Below, piece after piece: positions 21,974-29,873 of a stretch of 64,000 bases of DNA. The notes beneath the pieces were generated by a model. The model did no database searches and was not told where the DNA came from. It saw only the letters and a list, made by a program, of their open reading frames with translations. Origin of the DNA: CAMLIZ01 sp966212505 (GTDB lineage: Bacteria; Pseudomonadota; Gammaproteobacteria; Burkholderiales; Burkholderiaceae_C); the NCBI GenBank assembly GCA_966212505.1, contig CBIHRS010000010.1, positions 1 to 64,000 of the forward strand, given 5' to 3'. Positions within the stretch are counted from its first letter, which is position 1. Each line of letters begins with the position of its first letter. Made by a program: the position numbers and the translations under genes.

Positions 21974-22402
21974 ATGGCAATGAATGTCGGAAGCGCCGAC
22001 GGCGATGAAGACGAGGTGAACTCCTCCATCAACACCACGCCCCTCGTGGACGTGATGCTGGTGCTGCTGATCATCTTCCTGATCACGATTCCGGTGGTCA
22101 CCCAGTCGATCCAGCTCGACCTGCCGAAGGAGCGCAACGTTCCCACGCAGACCAAGCCGGAGAACATCCTGCTGGCCGTGAGCAAGGACGGCGACATCTA
22201 CTGGGGCATCCAGCCGATTCCCGACATCGAGACGCTGGTCGAGCGCCTGAAGAAGGAGTCCACCAAGGAGCCGCAGCCCGAGGTGCACATCCGCGGCGAC
22301 CAGGAGGCACGCTACGAATCGGTGGGCCGCGTTGTGGTGGCCTGCCAGCGTGCCGGGATCATGAAGGTCGGCTTCATCACCGAGCCGCCACCGAACCAGT
22401 AA
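21974..22402 (+). CDS. exbD: ExbD protein (first copy)
   Basis: A 142-residue ExbD/TolR subunit: a short cytoplasmic N-terminus, the membrane helix starting INTTPLVDVMLVLLIIFLIT with the proton-carrying Asp in PLVDVML, and a periplasmic domain with the PEVHIRGD strand. It lies 31 bp after exbB. It differs clearly from the second copy in its periplasmic domain (LPKERN, LLAVSKDG). Confidence 0.93.
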   Translation: MAMNVGSADGDEDEVNSSINTTPLVDVMLVLLIIFLITIPVVTQSIQLDLPKERNVPTQTKPENILLAVSKDGDIYWGIQPIPDIETLVERLKKESTKEPQPEVHIRGDQEARYESVGRVVVACQRAGIMKVGFITEPPPNQ

Positions 22403-22414
22403 GGAGTACGAACC

Positions 22415-22837
22415 ATGGCAATGAATGTCGGTTCGGCCAGCGAAGACGGGGTGATGGTCGACATCAACACCACGCCGCTGATCGACGTGATGCTGGTGCT
22501 GCTGATCATGCTGATCATCACCATCCCGATCCAGACGCACGCGGTGAAGATGAACATGCCGATCGGCCCGAGCGCCCCGCCGCCGAAGCCGCCGGAGATC
22601 ATCCGCATCGACGTCGACTTCGACGGCACGGTGGGCTGGAACGGCGAGATCGTGAAGGACCGCCCGACGCTGGAGGCCAAGCTGGCCTCGGTGGCGGCGA
22701 TGCCCGACCAGCCCGAGGTGCACCTGCGGCCGAACAAGCTGGTGACCTACAAGCACGTGGCCGCCGTGATGGCATCGGCCCAGCGCCTGGGCGTCACCAA
22801 GATCGGACTGGTCGGTAACGAACAGTTCATGCAGTAA
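22415..22837 (+). CDS. exbD: ExbD protein (second copy)
   Basis: A 140-residue paralogue of the preceding ExbD, with the same MAMNVGSA start and membrane helix with Asp in PLIDVML. The periplasmic part differs (MPIGPSAPPPKPPEIIRIDV, VHLRPNKLVTYKHV). AAGGAG precedes the ATG 12 bp after the first copy. Two ExbD genes in one operon are known from other TonB systems (for example in Xanthomonas), where the second copy is needed only for some receptors; whether that holds here is inference. Confidence 0.92.
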   Translation: MAMNVGSASEDGVMVDINTTPLIDVMLVLLIMLIITIPIQTHAVKMNMPIGPSAPPPKPPEIIRIDVDFDGTVGWNGEIVKDRPTLEAKLASVAAMPDQPEVHLRPNKLVTYKHVAAVMASAQRLGVTKIGLVGNEQFMQ

Positions 22838-22911
22838 TCTCCCCGGGGGCATGCAGCGTTGGATGACGCGGCATGCCCCCTTTGCTTTTGTGTTGTCGAA
22901 ATGAGGCCCGC

Positions 22912-24156
22912 ATGACGAAGCCCCTGAGCCTTGTGTCCGCCGCGCTGTTGACCGCCGGCCTGTTGTTCAGCATCACGCCCGAAGGCGCGGTCGGCATCGC
23001 CGCCGCGCAGGCCCAGGAAGCCGTCAAGCCTGATATCGCCAAGGCGCTGAAGGCCGCCGCCGACCTGATGCGCGCCGGCAAGTACAAGGAAGCGCTTGCC
23101 AAGGTGCGCGAAGCCGATGCGGTGCCCAACAAGACCGCTGGCGAGCAGCTGACGATCGAGCGCGCCCGCGGCTCCGCCGCGCTGGGCGCCGGCGACTACG
23201 ACACCGCCACCAAGGCCTTCGAGCATGTGATGGCCTCGGGCAAGCTGCCCGCCGCCGAGCAGGCCAGGATCGCCGAGGCGCTGGCCGGCGCCGAATACCG
23301 GGCGGGCCACTATGCCAAGTCCATCCAGTGGGCCAAGCAGGCCGGCGGCAGCCCGGCGATGCGCCAGCTGATCGTGCAGGCCTCGTTCCAGATGGGCGAC
23401 TTCGCCTCGGTGGCCAAGGAGCTCTCGGCCGCCATCGCGGCTGAGGAGCAGGCTGGCCGCCGCCCTTCGGACGAACAGCTGCAGCTGCTGGCCAATGCCT
23501 ACCAGCGCATGAACAACAACAACGGCTTCGCCGCCACGGTCGAGAAGCTGCTGACCTACTACCCCAAGAAGGAATACTGGGTCGACATCCTCTCGCGCCT
23601 GCCGCGCAAGCCGGGCTTCTCCGACCGCCTCGCGCTCGATGTCTACCGCCTGCAGATCGCGACCGGCAACATGACCAAGGCCAACGACTTCATGGAGGCC
23701 GCGCAGCTCGCGCTGCAGGCCGGCTATGCGGCCGAGGGCAAGAAGATCGTCGAGAAGGGCTTCGCGACCAACGTGCTCGGCACCGGCCCCGAGGCCGAGC
23801 GCCAGAAGCGCCTGCGCGACCTGGCCGCCAAGCAGGAGGCCGAGAGCGCCGCCGCGCTCGAGAAGGACGTGGCCGAAGGCAACGCCGCGAAGGACGGCAA
23901 TGCGCTGGTCAAGGCCGGCTATGCGTTCGTCACGCTCGGCCAGTACGACAAGGGCATTGCGCTGATCGAGCAGGGCATCGCCAAAGACAGCCTCAAGCGC
24001 CCCGAGGACGCCAAGCTGCGCCTCGGCCTGGCGCAGCTGCAGGCCGGCAAGAAGGCCAAGGCCATCCAGACGCTGCGCAGCGTGCAGGGCAACGACGGCA
24101 CCGCCGACATCGCCCGTCTGTGGATCATCGTCGCCAACCAGCAGCCGGCATCGTGA
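22912..24156 (+). CDS. Exported TPR-repeat protein
   Basis: The 414-residue protein has a signal peptide (cleavage after AAAQA) followed by an all-helical, alanine- and lysine-rich chain with several TPR-like pairs (AADLMRAGKYKEALAKVREA near 45, GAGDYDTATKAFEHVMASG near 90, LGQYDKGIALIEQGI near 345). No catalytic motif is visible. Such proteins often follow tonB-exbBD genes in Betaproteobacteria and may organise periplasmic partners of the transducer; that role is inferred from position. The start at 22,912 gives a clean signal sequence. Confidence 0.8.
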   Translation: MTKPLSLVSAALLTAGLLFSITPEGAVGIAAAQAQEAVKPDIAKALKAAADLMRAGKYKEALAKVREADAVPNKTAGEQLTIERARGSAALGAGDYDTATKAFEHVMASGKLPAAEQARIAEALAGAEYRAGHYAKSIQWAKQAGGSPAMRQLIVQASFQMGDFASVAKELSAAIAAEEQAGRRPSDEQLQLLANAYQRMNNNNGFAATVEKLLTYYPKKEYWVDILSRLPRKPGFSDRLALDVYRLQIATGNMTKANDFMEAAQLALQAGYAAEGKKIVEKGFATNVLGTGPEAERQKRLRDLAAKQEAESAAALEKDVAEGNAAKDGNALVKAGYAFVTLGQYDKGIALIEQGIAKDSLKRPEDAKLRLGLAQLQAGKKAKAIQTLRSVQGNDGTADIARLWIIVANQQPAS

Positions 24157-24191
24157 GGACGAGCGGGCAGGCGCAGTAAGCTCAGGGGGCA

Positions 24192-24683
24192 ATGCCCAAC
24201 CTGCCGCTCGACTCCGAAACCCGCGCCAGCGCCGACGACCACATGGCCCTGCGCCTGTGGCTGCGGCTGCTGGCCTGCACCAACCTGATCGAAGCCCCGC
24301 TGCGCACCCGGCTGCGCACGCAGTTCGACGGCTCCCTGCCCCGCTTCGACCTGATGGCCCAACTCGACCGCCACCCCCAGGGCCTGAAGATGCGCGACCT
24401 GTCGCAGCGGCTGATGGTCACCGGCGGCAACGTGACCGGCCTGACCGACAAGCTCGTGGCCGAAGGCCTGGTCGAACGCCGAGAAGACCCGAACGACCGG
24501 CGTGCCTACACGGTGCGCCTCACGCCCGAGGGCAAGCGCCAGTTCCGCACGATGGCCCGCGCGCACGAAGGCTGGATCGTCGAACTGCTGGGCGGGCTGA
24601 GCACCGAGAAGCAGGCGCTGCTGTTCGAGCTGCTCGGCGAGCTCAAGCACTCGCTGCCGGGCGCGAATGCCGAACAGCGCTGA
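24192..24683 (+). CDS. MarR-family transcriptional regulator
   Basis: A 163-residue winged-helix regulator. The helix-turn-helix region reads LKMRDLSQRLMVTGGNVTGLTDKL, followed by the wing VERREDPNDRRAYTVRLT, both typical of MarR. Dimerisation helices occupy both ends. AGGGGG precedes the ATG. The gene starts 35 bp after the TPR gene and ends 15 bp before a convergent aldo/keto reductase gene; its target is not evident. Confidence 0.9.
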   Translation: MPNLPLDSETRASADDHMALRLWLRLLACTNLIEAPLRTRLRTQFDGSLPRFDLMAQLDRHPQGLKMRDLSQRLMVTGGNVTGLTDKLVAEGLVERREDPNDRRAYTVRLTPEGKRQFRTMARAHEGWIVELLGGLSTEKQALLFELLGELKHSLPGANAEQR

Positions 24684-24698
24684 CGGCTCAGCCAACAT

Positions 24699-25700
24699 TC
24701 ACCGCGCGCTGTCCATGTGCGCCAGCTGCGCCGCCGGATAACGCTCGCCCGCCGCCCCATCCGCCGGCACCACCGCCTCGATGCGCGCCAGATCGTCGGC
24801 CGACAGGCGCAGCGGCAGCGCCCCCATCGATTCCTGCAGGCGCTCGACGCGGCGTGCCCCCACCAGCGGCACGATGTCGTCGCCGCGCGAGAGCACCCAC
24901 GCGATCGCCAGTTGCGCCACCGTGGCCCCCTTCTCCGCCGCCAGCGCACGCAGCGTGTCCACCAACCGCAGGTTGTGCTCGAGGTTGCCTTCGGCAAAGC
25001 GCGGGCTGCGGCTGCGGAAATCGCCCAGCGTGAGGCTGCGGTTGCGCTGGTGGTCCCAGTGGCCGCTGATCAGCCCACGCGACAGCACGCCATAGGCGGT
25101 GATGCCGATGCCCAGCTCGCGGCAGGTGGGCAGGATCTCGCGCTCGATGTCGCGCGACAGCAGCGAGTATTCGATCTGCAGGTCGCTGATCGGATGCACC
25201 GCCTGCGCACGACGCAGGGTCTGCGCGCCCACCTCGGACAGGCCGATGTGGCGCACATGGCCGGCCTTCACGAGGTCGGCGATCGCGCCCACCGTCTCCT
25301 CGATCGGCACGTTGGGGTCGAGGCGCGCCGGGCGGTAGATGTCGATGTGGTCGGTGCCCAGGCGACGCAGGCTGTAGGCCACGAAATTCTTCACCGCCTG
25401 CGGCCGCGCGTCGTAGCCGAGCCAGTTGCCGGACGGATCGCGCAGCGCACCGAACTTGACGCTCAACAGTACCTTGTCGCGCCGGCCTCCGCGCAGCGCC
25501 TCGCGAATCAGCATCTCGTTGTGACCCATGCCGTAGAAATCGCCGGTGTCGAGCAGCGTGATGCCGGCCTCGAGCGCGGCATGGATCGTGGCGATGCCCT
25601 GCGCTTCGTCGGCAGGACCGTAGAGATCCGACATGCCCATGCAGCCCAGGCCGATGCGGCTGGTGACGGGGCCGGTGCGGCCGAGTGAGCGGGTGTCCAT
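24699..25700 (-). CDS. Aldo/keto reductase
   Basis: A NADPH-dependent (beta/alpha)8-barrel oxidoreductase of 333 residues. Catalytic residues Asp and Tyr are seen in LLDTGDFYGMGHNE and Lys in LLSVKFG. The fourth tetrad residue, normally His in a YxxHR context, is replaced by RPARLD, a variant known in part of the family. NADP-binding features are in the C-terminal third (GARRVERLQESMGAL). It is transcribed divergently from a LysR gene 120 bp away, which probably controls it. The substrate is unknown. The ATG at 25,700 begins the conserved MDTRSLGRTGP start. Confidence 0.88.
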   Translation of the reverse strand: MDTRSLGRTGPVTSRIGLGCMGMSDLYGPADEAQGIATIHAALEAGITLLDTGDFYGMGHNEMLIREALRGGRRDKVLLSVKFGALRDPSGNWLGYDARPQAVKNFVAYSLRRLGTDHIDIYRPARLDPNVPIEETVGAIADLVKAGHVRHIGLSEVGAQTLRRAQAVHPISDLQIEYSLLSRDIEREILPTCRELGIGITAYGVLSRGLISGHWDHQRNRSLTLGDFRSRSPRFAEGNLEHNLRLVDTLRALAAEKGATVAQLAIAWVLSRGDDIVPLVGARRVERLQESMGALPLRLSADDLARIEAVVPADGAAGERYPAAQLAHMDSAR

Positions 25701-25820
25701 GGTGGGCTCCTTTGAGAGGGTGGAGGTTGCGATGGCTGGCATCGTCCCTCTTCCGTTTTTCCGAATAAAGATTCCACACCTGGAATTACTATTCGAGCCA
25801 CACAAACAATCGAAGACGCA

Positions 25821-26723
25821 ATGGACCGCCTTCAGACGATGCAGGTATTCGCCCGCGTGGCCGAGCACGGCAGCTTCGCCAAGGCCGCCGAACAGCTCGA
25901 CCTGCCGCGCGCCACGGTGACCAACGCGGTGCAGCAGCTGGAGCGCCACCTCGGCGTGCGCCTGCTGCACCGGACCACCCGCAAGGTGACGCTCACGCAC
26001 GAAGGCACGCTCTACCTCGAGCGCTGCCATCGCGTGCTGGCCGAGCTGGCCGATGCCGAGAGCCTGTTTGCGGCGCAGGCGCGGCCCAGCGGCACGGTGC
26101 GGGTCGACGTGCCCGAGCGGCTGGGCCGGCTGCGCCTGATCCCGGCCCTGCCCGGGTTCTTCGAACGCTACCCCGACATCCGCGTCAAGCTCAGCACCAC
26201 CGATCGCCTCGTCGACCCGGTGGGCGAGAGCATCGACTGCGTGGTGCGCGTCGGGCCGCTGCGCGACTCAAGCCTCGTCGCGCGGCGCATCGGCCTGCTC
26301 GAGCAGATCAACGTCGGCTCAAGGGAATACCTCGAACGCCACGGCCGGCCGCGCACGCTGGCCGACCTGGCCGACCACCACGCGGTCAACTTCTTCTCGA
26401 GCCGCACCGGCCGCGATCTCGACTGGGAATACCGCGACGACCAGGGCCGCGACCACACCCTCAAGATGCGGGCTCGCGTGTCGGTCACCAGCTCGGACGC
26501 CTACCTCGCCTGCTGCCTGGCCGGCCTGGGCCTGGTGCAGGTGCCGCGCCAGGGCCTGCAGCCGCTGCTCGACGAAGGCGTGATCGAGGAAGTGCTGCCG
26601 CGCTGGCGGCCGGCGCCGCTGCCGGTGTGGGTGATCTACGCACACAACCGGCAACTCTCGCCGAGGGTGAGAAGTTTTGTGGATTGGGTCGTGGATTTGC
26701 TCGGCGACGAGGGCCGCGCTTGA
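25821..26723 (+). CDS. LysR-family transcriptional regulator
   Basis: A 300-residue LysR regulator: the N-terminal winged helix (MDRLQTMQVFARVAEHGSFA, then RATVTNAVQQLERHLGVRLLHRTTRKV) and a periplasmic-binding-protein-like effector domain from about residue 90. It belongs to the group with FFERYPDIRVKLSTTDRLVD and the two-domain DCVVRVGPL stretch. The divergent aldo/keto reductase is the likely target. The 120-bp intergenic gap is AT-richer than the surroundings and would hold both promoters. Confidence 0.92.
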   Translation: MDRLQTMQVFARVAEHGSFAKAAEQLDLPRATVTNAVQQLERHLGVRLLHRTTRKVTLTHEGTLYLERCHRVLAELADAESLFAAQARPSGTVRVDVPERLGRLRLIPALPGFFERYPDIRVKLSTTDRLVDPVGESIDCVVRVGPLRDSSLVARRIGLLEQINVGSREYLERHGRPRTLADLADHHAVNFFSSRTGRDLDWEYRDDQGRDHTLKMRARVSVTSSDAYLACCLAGLGLVQVPRQGLQPLLDEGVIEEVLPRWRPAPLPVWVIYAHNRQLSPRVRSFVDWVVDLLGDEGRA

Positions 26724-26757
26724 GTAGAGTCGAGCGATTCCCGAGCCCTCAGACCCC

Positions 26758-27087
26758 ATGGAAACCGACCAGCGGCAAAGCCCCCGCAAGCTCCTGAAAG
26801 TCAATGCCCGCCTGACCGTGCAAGGCGCCGGCACGATCGAGTGCCGCACACTCGACGTCGGCCCCGGCGGCGTGTCGTTGAGCGCCCCGCGCAACTTCCC
26901 CGCCGGCCAGCGCTGCACCGTCAGCTTCGTGCTGCCGCTCAAGCACGGCAAGCTGCACCCGATGACCTGCCTCGCGCAGGTGGCCTACGGCGTGATCAGC
27001 CGGGTCGATGGCTTCAAGTTGGGGCTGAAGTTCCTGGATGTGGATTCGGCGACCGCGGCGGCGTTGGTGGAGTACACCAAGCCTTAG
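26758..27087 (+). CDS. PilZ-domain protein
   Basis: A 109-residue single-domain protein. It shows the PilZ signature: RKLLKVNARLTV near residue 9 (RxxxR-like arginine cluster) and DVGPGGVSLSAP near residue 38 (the D/N-x-S/G-x-x-G loop), the two elements that bind cyclic di-GMP in canonical members. Here the first motif is QSPRKLLKVNARL, so the second arginine position should be checked. Standalone PilZ proteins act as cyclic-di-GMP effectors, often on motility. It overlaps the convergent acyl-CoA dehydrogenase gene by 4 bp. Confidence 0.75.
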   Translation: METDQRQSPRKLLKVNARLTVQGAGTIECRTLDVGPGGVSLSAPRNFPAGQRCTVSFVLPLKHGKLHPMTCLAQVAYGVISRVDGFKLGLKFLDVDSATAAALVEYTKP

Positions 27088-28250
27088 GCGCCGTCCTTCA
27101 GCAGGTCTCGCCCGATGATCAACTGCTGCACCTCGGTGGCGCCTTCGTAGATCCGCAACGCGCGAATCTCGCGATACAGCGACTCCACTGCCGAACCGAT
27201 CTGCACGCCGCGCCCGCCATGCATCTGCAACGCCCGGTCGATCACGCGCTGCGCGTTCTCGGTGGCCACCATCTTCGCCATCGCCGCCTCCCGCGTGGTG
27301 CGTTGCCCGCGCACGTCGCGCAGCCATGCGGCTCGGTAGGTCAGCAGCGCCCCCGCATCGATCTCGCTCGCCATGTCCCCGAACGCCGCCTGCGTCAGCT
27401 GGAAATCCGCCAACGTCTGGCCGAACATGCGCCGCTGCTGCGCATAGGACAGCGCCTCGTCGAGCGCGCGGCGGGCGAAGCCCAACGCGGCTGCCGCCAC
27501 TGATGCGCGGAAGATGTCGAGCGTGCGCATCGCGAGCTTGAAGCCTTCGCCCGGCGCGCCGAGCAGGTTGCGCTTGGCCACCCGGCAGTTCGTGAAGCGC
27601 AGCCGCGCCAGCGGGTGCGGTGCCATCACCTGGATGCGTTCGACGATCTCGAAGCCCGGTGTGCCGGCCTCGACGACGAAGGCCGACAGGCCGCGCGTGC
27701 CGGGCGCTTCGCCGGTGCGGGCGAACACGCAGTACACGTCGGCGATGCCACCGTTGGAGATCCAGGTCTTCTCGCCGTCGAGCACATAGTGGTCGCCCTC
27801 GTCGCGCGCCTTGCAGGCGATGGCGGCCACGTCGGAGCCGGCGTCGGGCTCGGAGAGGGCGAAGGCCGCGATGCATCCGCCGGTGGCCACGCGGGGCAGC
27901 ACCCGGGCCTGCAGTTCGGGCGAGCCCGCCAGCGTGATCGCGCCGCTGCCTAGGCCCTGCATCGCGAACGCGAAATCGGCCAGGCCGTCGTGCCGGGCCA
28001 GCGTTTCGCGGGCGATCACCAGCGAGCGTGAATCGAGCGCATCCAGCGCGCCGCCGTGGGCCTTGGGCACACAGTAGCGCAGATAGCCGGCCTCGCCGAG
28101 CTGGCGCACGAGGCGGCGGCAGCTGGCGTCGGTGTCAGCATGGTCGATGTGCTGCAAGTGCTCGGCGCCCCAGGCGTCCAGCGAGGCCGCGAGCGCGCGG
28201 TGGCCGTCGTCGAAGAACGGCAGGTCGAGGTGGGCGAGGCGCTGGCTCAT
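27084..28250 (-). CDS. Acyl-CoA dehydrogenase
   Basis: A FAD-dependent acyl-CoA dehydrogenase of 388 residues. It carries the flavin/substrate loop AFALSEPDAGSDVAAI, KTWISNGGIADVY, and the C-terminal RIYEGATEVQQLIIGR with the catalytic glutamate in the YEG position used by short/medium-chain enzymes. It is the last gene of the minus-strand aromatic operon; its start at 28,250 is 2 bp after the hydratase stop. In a 2-aminobenzoyl-CoA-type pathway it would oxidise the reduced alicyclic or ring-opened CoA ester; the exact step is inferred. Confidence 0.9.
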   Translation of the reverse strand: MSQRLAHLDLPFFDDGHRALAASLDAWGAEHLQHIDHADTDASCRRLVRQLGEAGYLRYCVPKAHGGALDALDSRSLVIARETLARHDGLADFAFAMQGLGSGAITLAGSPELQARVLPRVATGGCIAAFALSEPDAGSDVAAIACKARDEGDHYVLDGEKTWISNGGIADVYCVFARTGEAPGTRGLSAFVVEAGTPGFEIVERIQVMAPHPLARLRFTNCRVAKRNLLGAPGEGFKLAMRTLDIFRASVAAAALGFARRALDEALSYAQQRRMFGQTLADFQLTQAAFGDMASEIDAGALLTYRAAWLRDVRGQRTTREAAMAKMVATENAQRVIDRALQMHGGRGVQIGSAVESLYREIRALRIYEGATEVQQLIIGRDLLKDGA

Positions 28251-28252
28251 GC

Positions 28253-29083
28253 TCAGTTGCCTTCGAACTTTGGCGTCTGCTTCGCGGCAAAGGCCTCGAA
28301 GGCGCGGCGGAAGTCCTGCGTCAGCATGCACAGGGCCTGCGCCTGGGCTTCGCTCTCGATCATCTCGTCGAGGCCCATCGCCCATTCCTGATTCAGCATG
28401 GTCTTGGTGATGGTGTGGGCGAACCAGGGGCCGTCGGCGAGCTGGCGCGCCAGCGCGTGGGCCGAGGCCTGCAGCTGCTCGGGCGCATGCAGCGCATTGA
28501 AGAAACCCCAGGCCGCGCCCTCTTCGGCGCTCATCGCGCGGCCGGTCATCAACAGCTCGGTCGCGCGGCCCTGACCGATCAGGCGCGGCAGCAGGCCGCA
28601 GGCGCCCATGTCGGCACCGGCCAGGCCGACGCGGGTGAACAGATACGCGGTCTTCGCGCGCGGCGTGCCGAGGCGGAAGTCGGAGGCCAGCGCCACCATC
28701 GCGCCGGCCCCGGCGCACACGCCGTCGATCGCCGCGATCACCGGCTGCGGCGCGCGGCGGATCGCTTTCACGAGATCACCCGTCATGCGCGTGAACTGCA
28801 GCAACTCAGGCGCGGCCATGCGGGTCAGCGGCTCGATGATCTCGAACACGTCGCCACCCGAGCAGAAGTTGCCGCCCGCGCCCTGGATCACGACGCTGCG
28901 CACGTCGCTCGCGTTCACCAGCGCGCGGAACAGGTCGCGCAGCTCGGCATACGACTCGAAGGTGAGCGGGTTCTTCTTCTCGGCGCGGTTGAGCGTGATG
29001 GTGGCCACGCGGCCGTCGCTGCTGCATTCCCACAGGAAATGCCGTGCGGTGTAGTCGCGCAGCGGGCGCTTGTCGTCGTTCAT
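28253..29083 (-). CDS. Enoyl-CoA hydratase/isomerase family protein
   Basis: A crotonase-fold protein of 276 residues. The oxyanion-hole strands are in GGNFCSGGDVFEI and DGVCAGAGAMVALASDFRLG. At the usual catalytic-glutamate region it reads LAGADMGACGLLPRLIG, i.e. Asp rather than Glu in the second position, as in ring-hydrolase and related subgroups, so simple hydration is not assured. Located between SDR and acyl-CoA dehydrogenase genes, it probably hydrates or opens the ring of a CoA-bound intermediate. Confidence 0.86.
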   Translation of the reverse strand: MNDDKRPLRDYTARHFLWECSSDGRVATITLNRAEKKNPLTFESYAELRDLFRALVNASDVRSVVIQGAGGNFCSGGDVFEIIEPLTRMAAPELLQFTRMTGDLVKAIRRAPQPVIAAIDGVCAGAGAMVALASDFRLGTPRAKTAYLFTRVGLAGADMGACGLLPRLIGQGRATELLMTGRAMSAEEGAAWGFFNALHAPEQLQASAHALARQLADGPWFAHTITKTMLNQEWAMGLDEMIESEAQAQALCMLTQDFRRAFEAFAAKQTPKFEGN

Positions 29084-29093
29084 TGTTCGGTCC

Positions 29094-29873
29094 TCAGAGG
29101 ATTTCGCCGCCGGCTACGGCAATGGCCTGGCCGTTGATCGAGGCGCTGTCGTCCAGGCACAGCCACAGCACGCTGCTGGCCACTTCGCGCGGCTGCACAA
29201 GGCGGCCTTGCGGGTTGTGCCGTGCCAGCGTGGCGCGGGCATCGTCTTCCCCGCGGCCGGTCTGGGCCGTGATGTTGTTCACCGCGGCATCGAGCAGCGG
29301 CGTGTCGGTGTAGCCGGGGCACACCGCGTTGACGGTGATGCCCTTGCGCGCGACTTCCAGCGCCAGCGCGCGGGTGAAGCCGATCACCGCATGCTTGGCG
29401 GCGCAATAGGCGCTCACGTAGGCATAGCCGGTGAGGCCCGCCGTGCTGGCGATGTTGACGATGCGGCCCCAGCCCGCGGACAGCATGCCGGGCAGCACCG
29501 CGTGGGTGCAGTGCACGCTGCCCATCAGGTTGACATCGAGCATCCCGCGCCAATGCACCGCATCGGTCTTGGCAAAGGGCTGGCTTGCGGCCTGCCCGGC
29601 GTTGTTGACGAGGATGGACACCGGACCGTGCTGCGCGACGGCGTGATGCAGCGCGGCATGCACGGCCTTGTCGTCGCACACATCGGCGCGCAGGCTGGCA
29701 TGCGATTCGGGCCGGGGCAGCTCGCCGCGTGTGCGCTCCAGCATCTCCATGCGGCGGCCGATCAGCGTGAGCGTGGCGCCTGCCTCAGCCAGTGCATGCG
29801 CCACAGCGGTGCCGATGCCGCTGCCGGCACCGGTGACGACCGCGTGGCGGCCCTGCAGAGGAGATGGGTTCAT
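29094..29873 (-). CDS. Short-chain dehydrogenase (3-hydroxyacyl-CoA type)
   Basis: A 259-residue NAD(P)-dependent SDR: TGAGSGIGTAVAHAL cofactor motif, NNAGQAA, catalytic Ser in NIASTAGLTG, and YVSAYCAAK with the Tyr-x-x-x-Lys pair, then NAVCPGYTDTPL. The ATG at 29,873 overlaps the stop of the monooxygenase/reductase gene as ATGA, so they are translationally coupled. It probably oxidises a hydroxyacyl-CoA made by the neighbouring hydratase. Confidence 0.9.
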   Translation of the reverse strand: MNPSPLQGRHAVVTGAGSGIGTAVAHALAEAGATLTLIGRRMEMLERTRGELPRPESHASLRADVCDDKAVHAALHHAVAQHGPVSILVNNAGQAASQPFAKTDAVHWRGMLDVNLMGSVHCTHAVLPGMLSAGWGRIVNIASTAGLTGYAYVSAYCAAKHAVIGFTRALALEVARKGITVNAVCPGYTDTPLLDAAVNNITAQTGRGEDDARATLARHNPQGRLVQPREVASSVLWLCLDDSASINGQAIAVAGGEIL

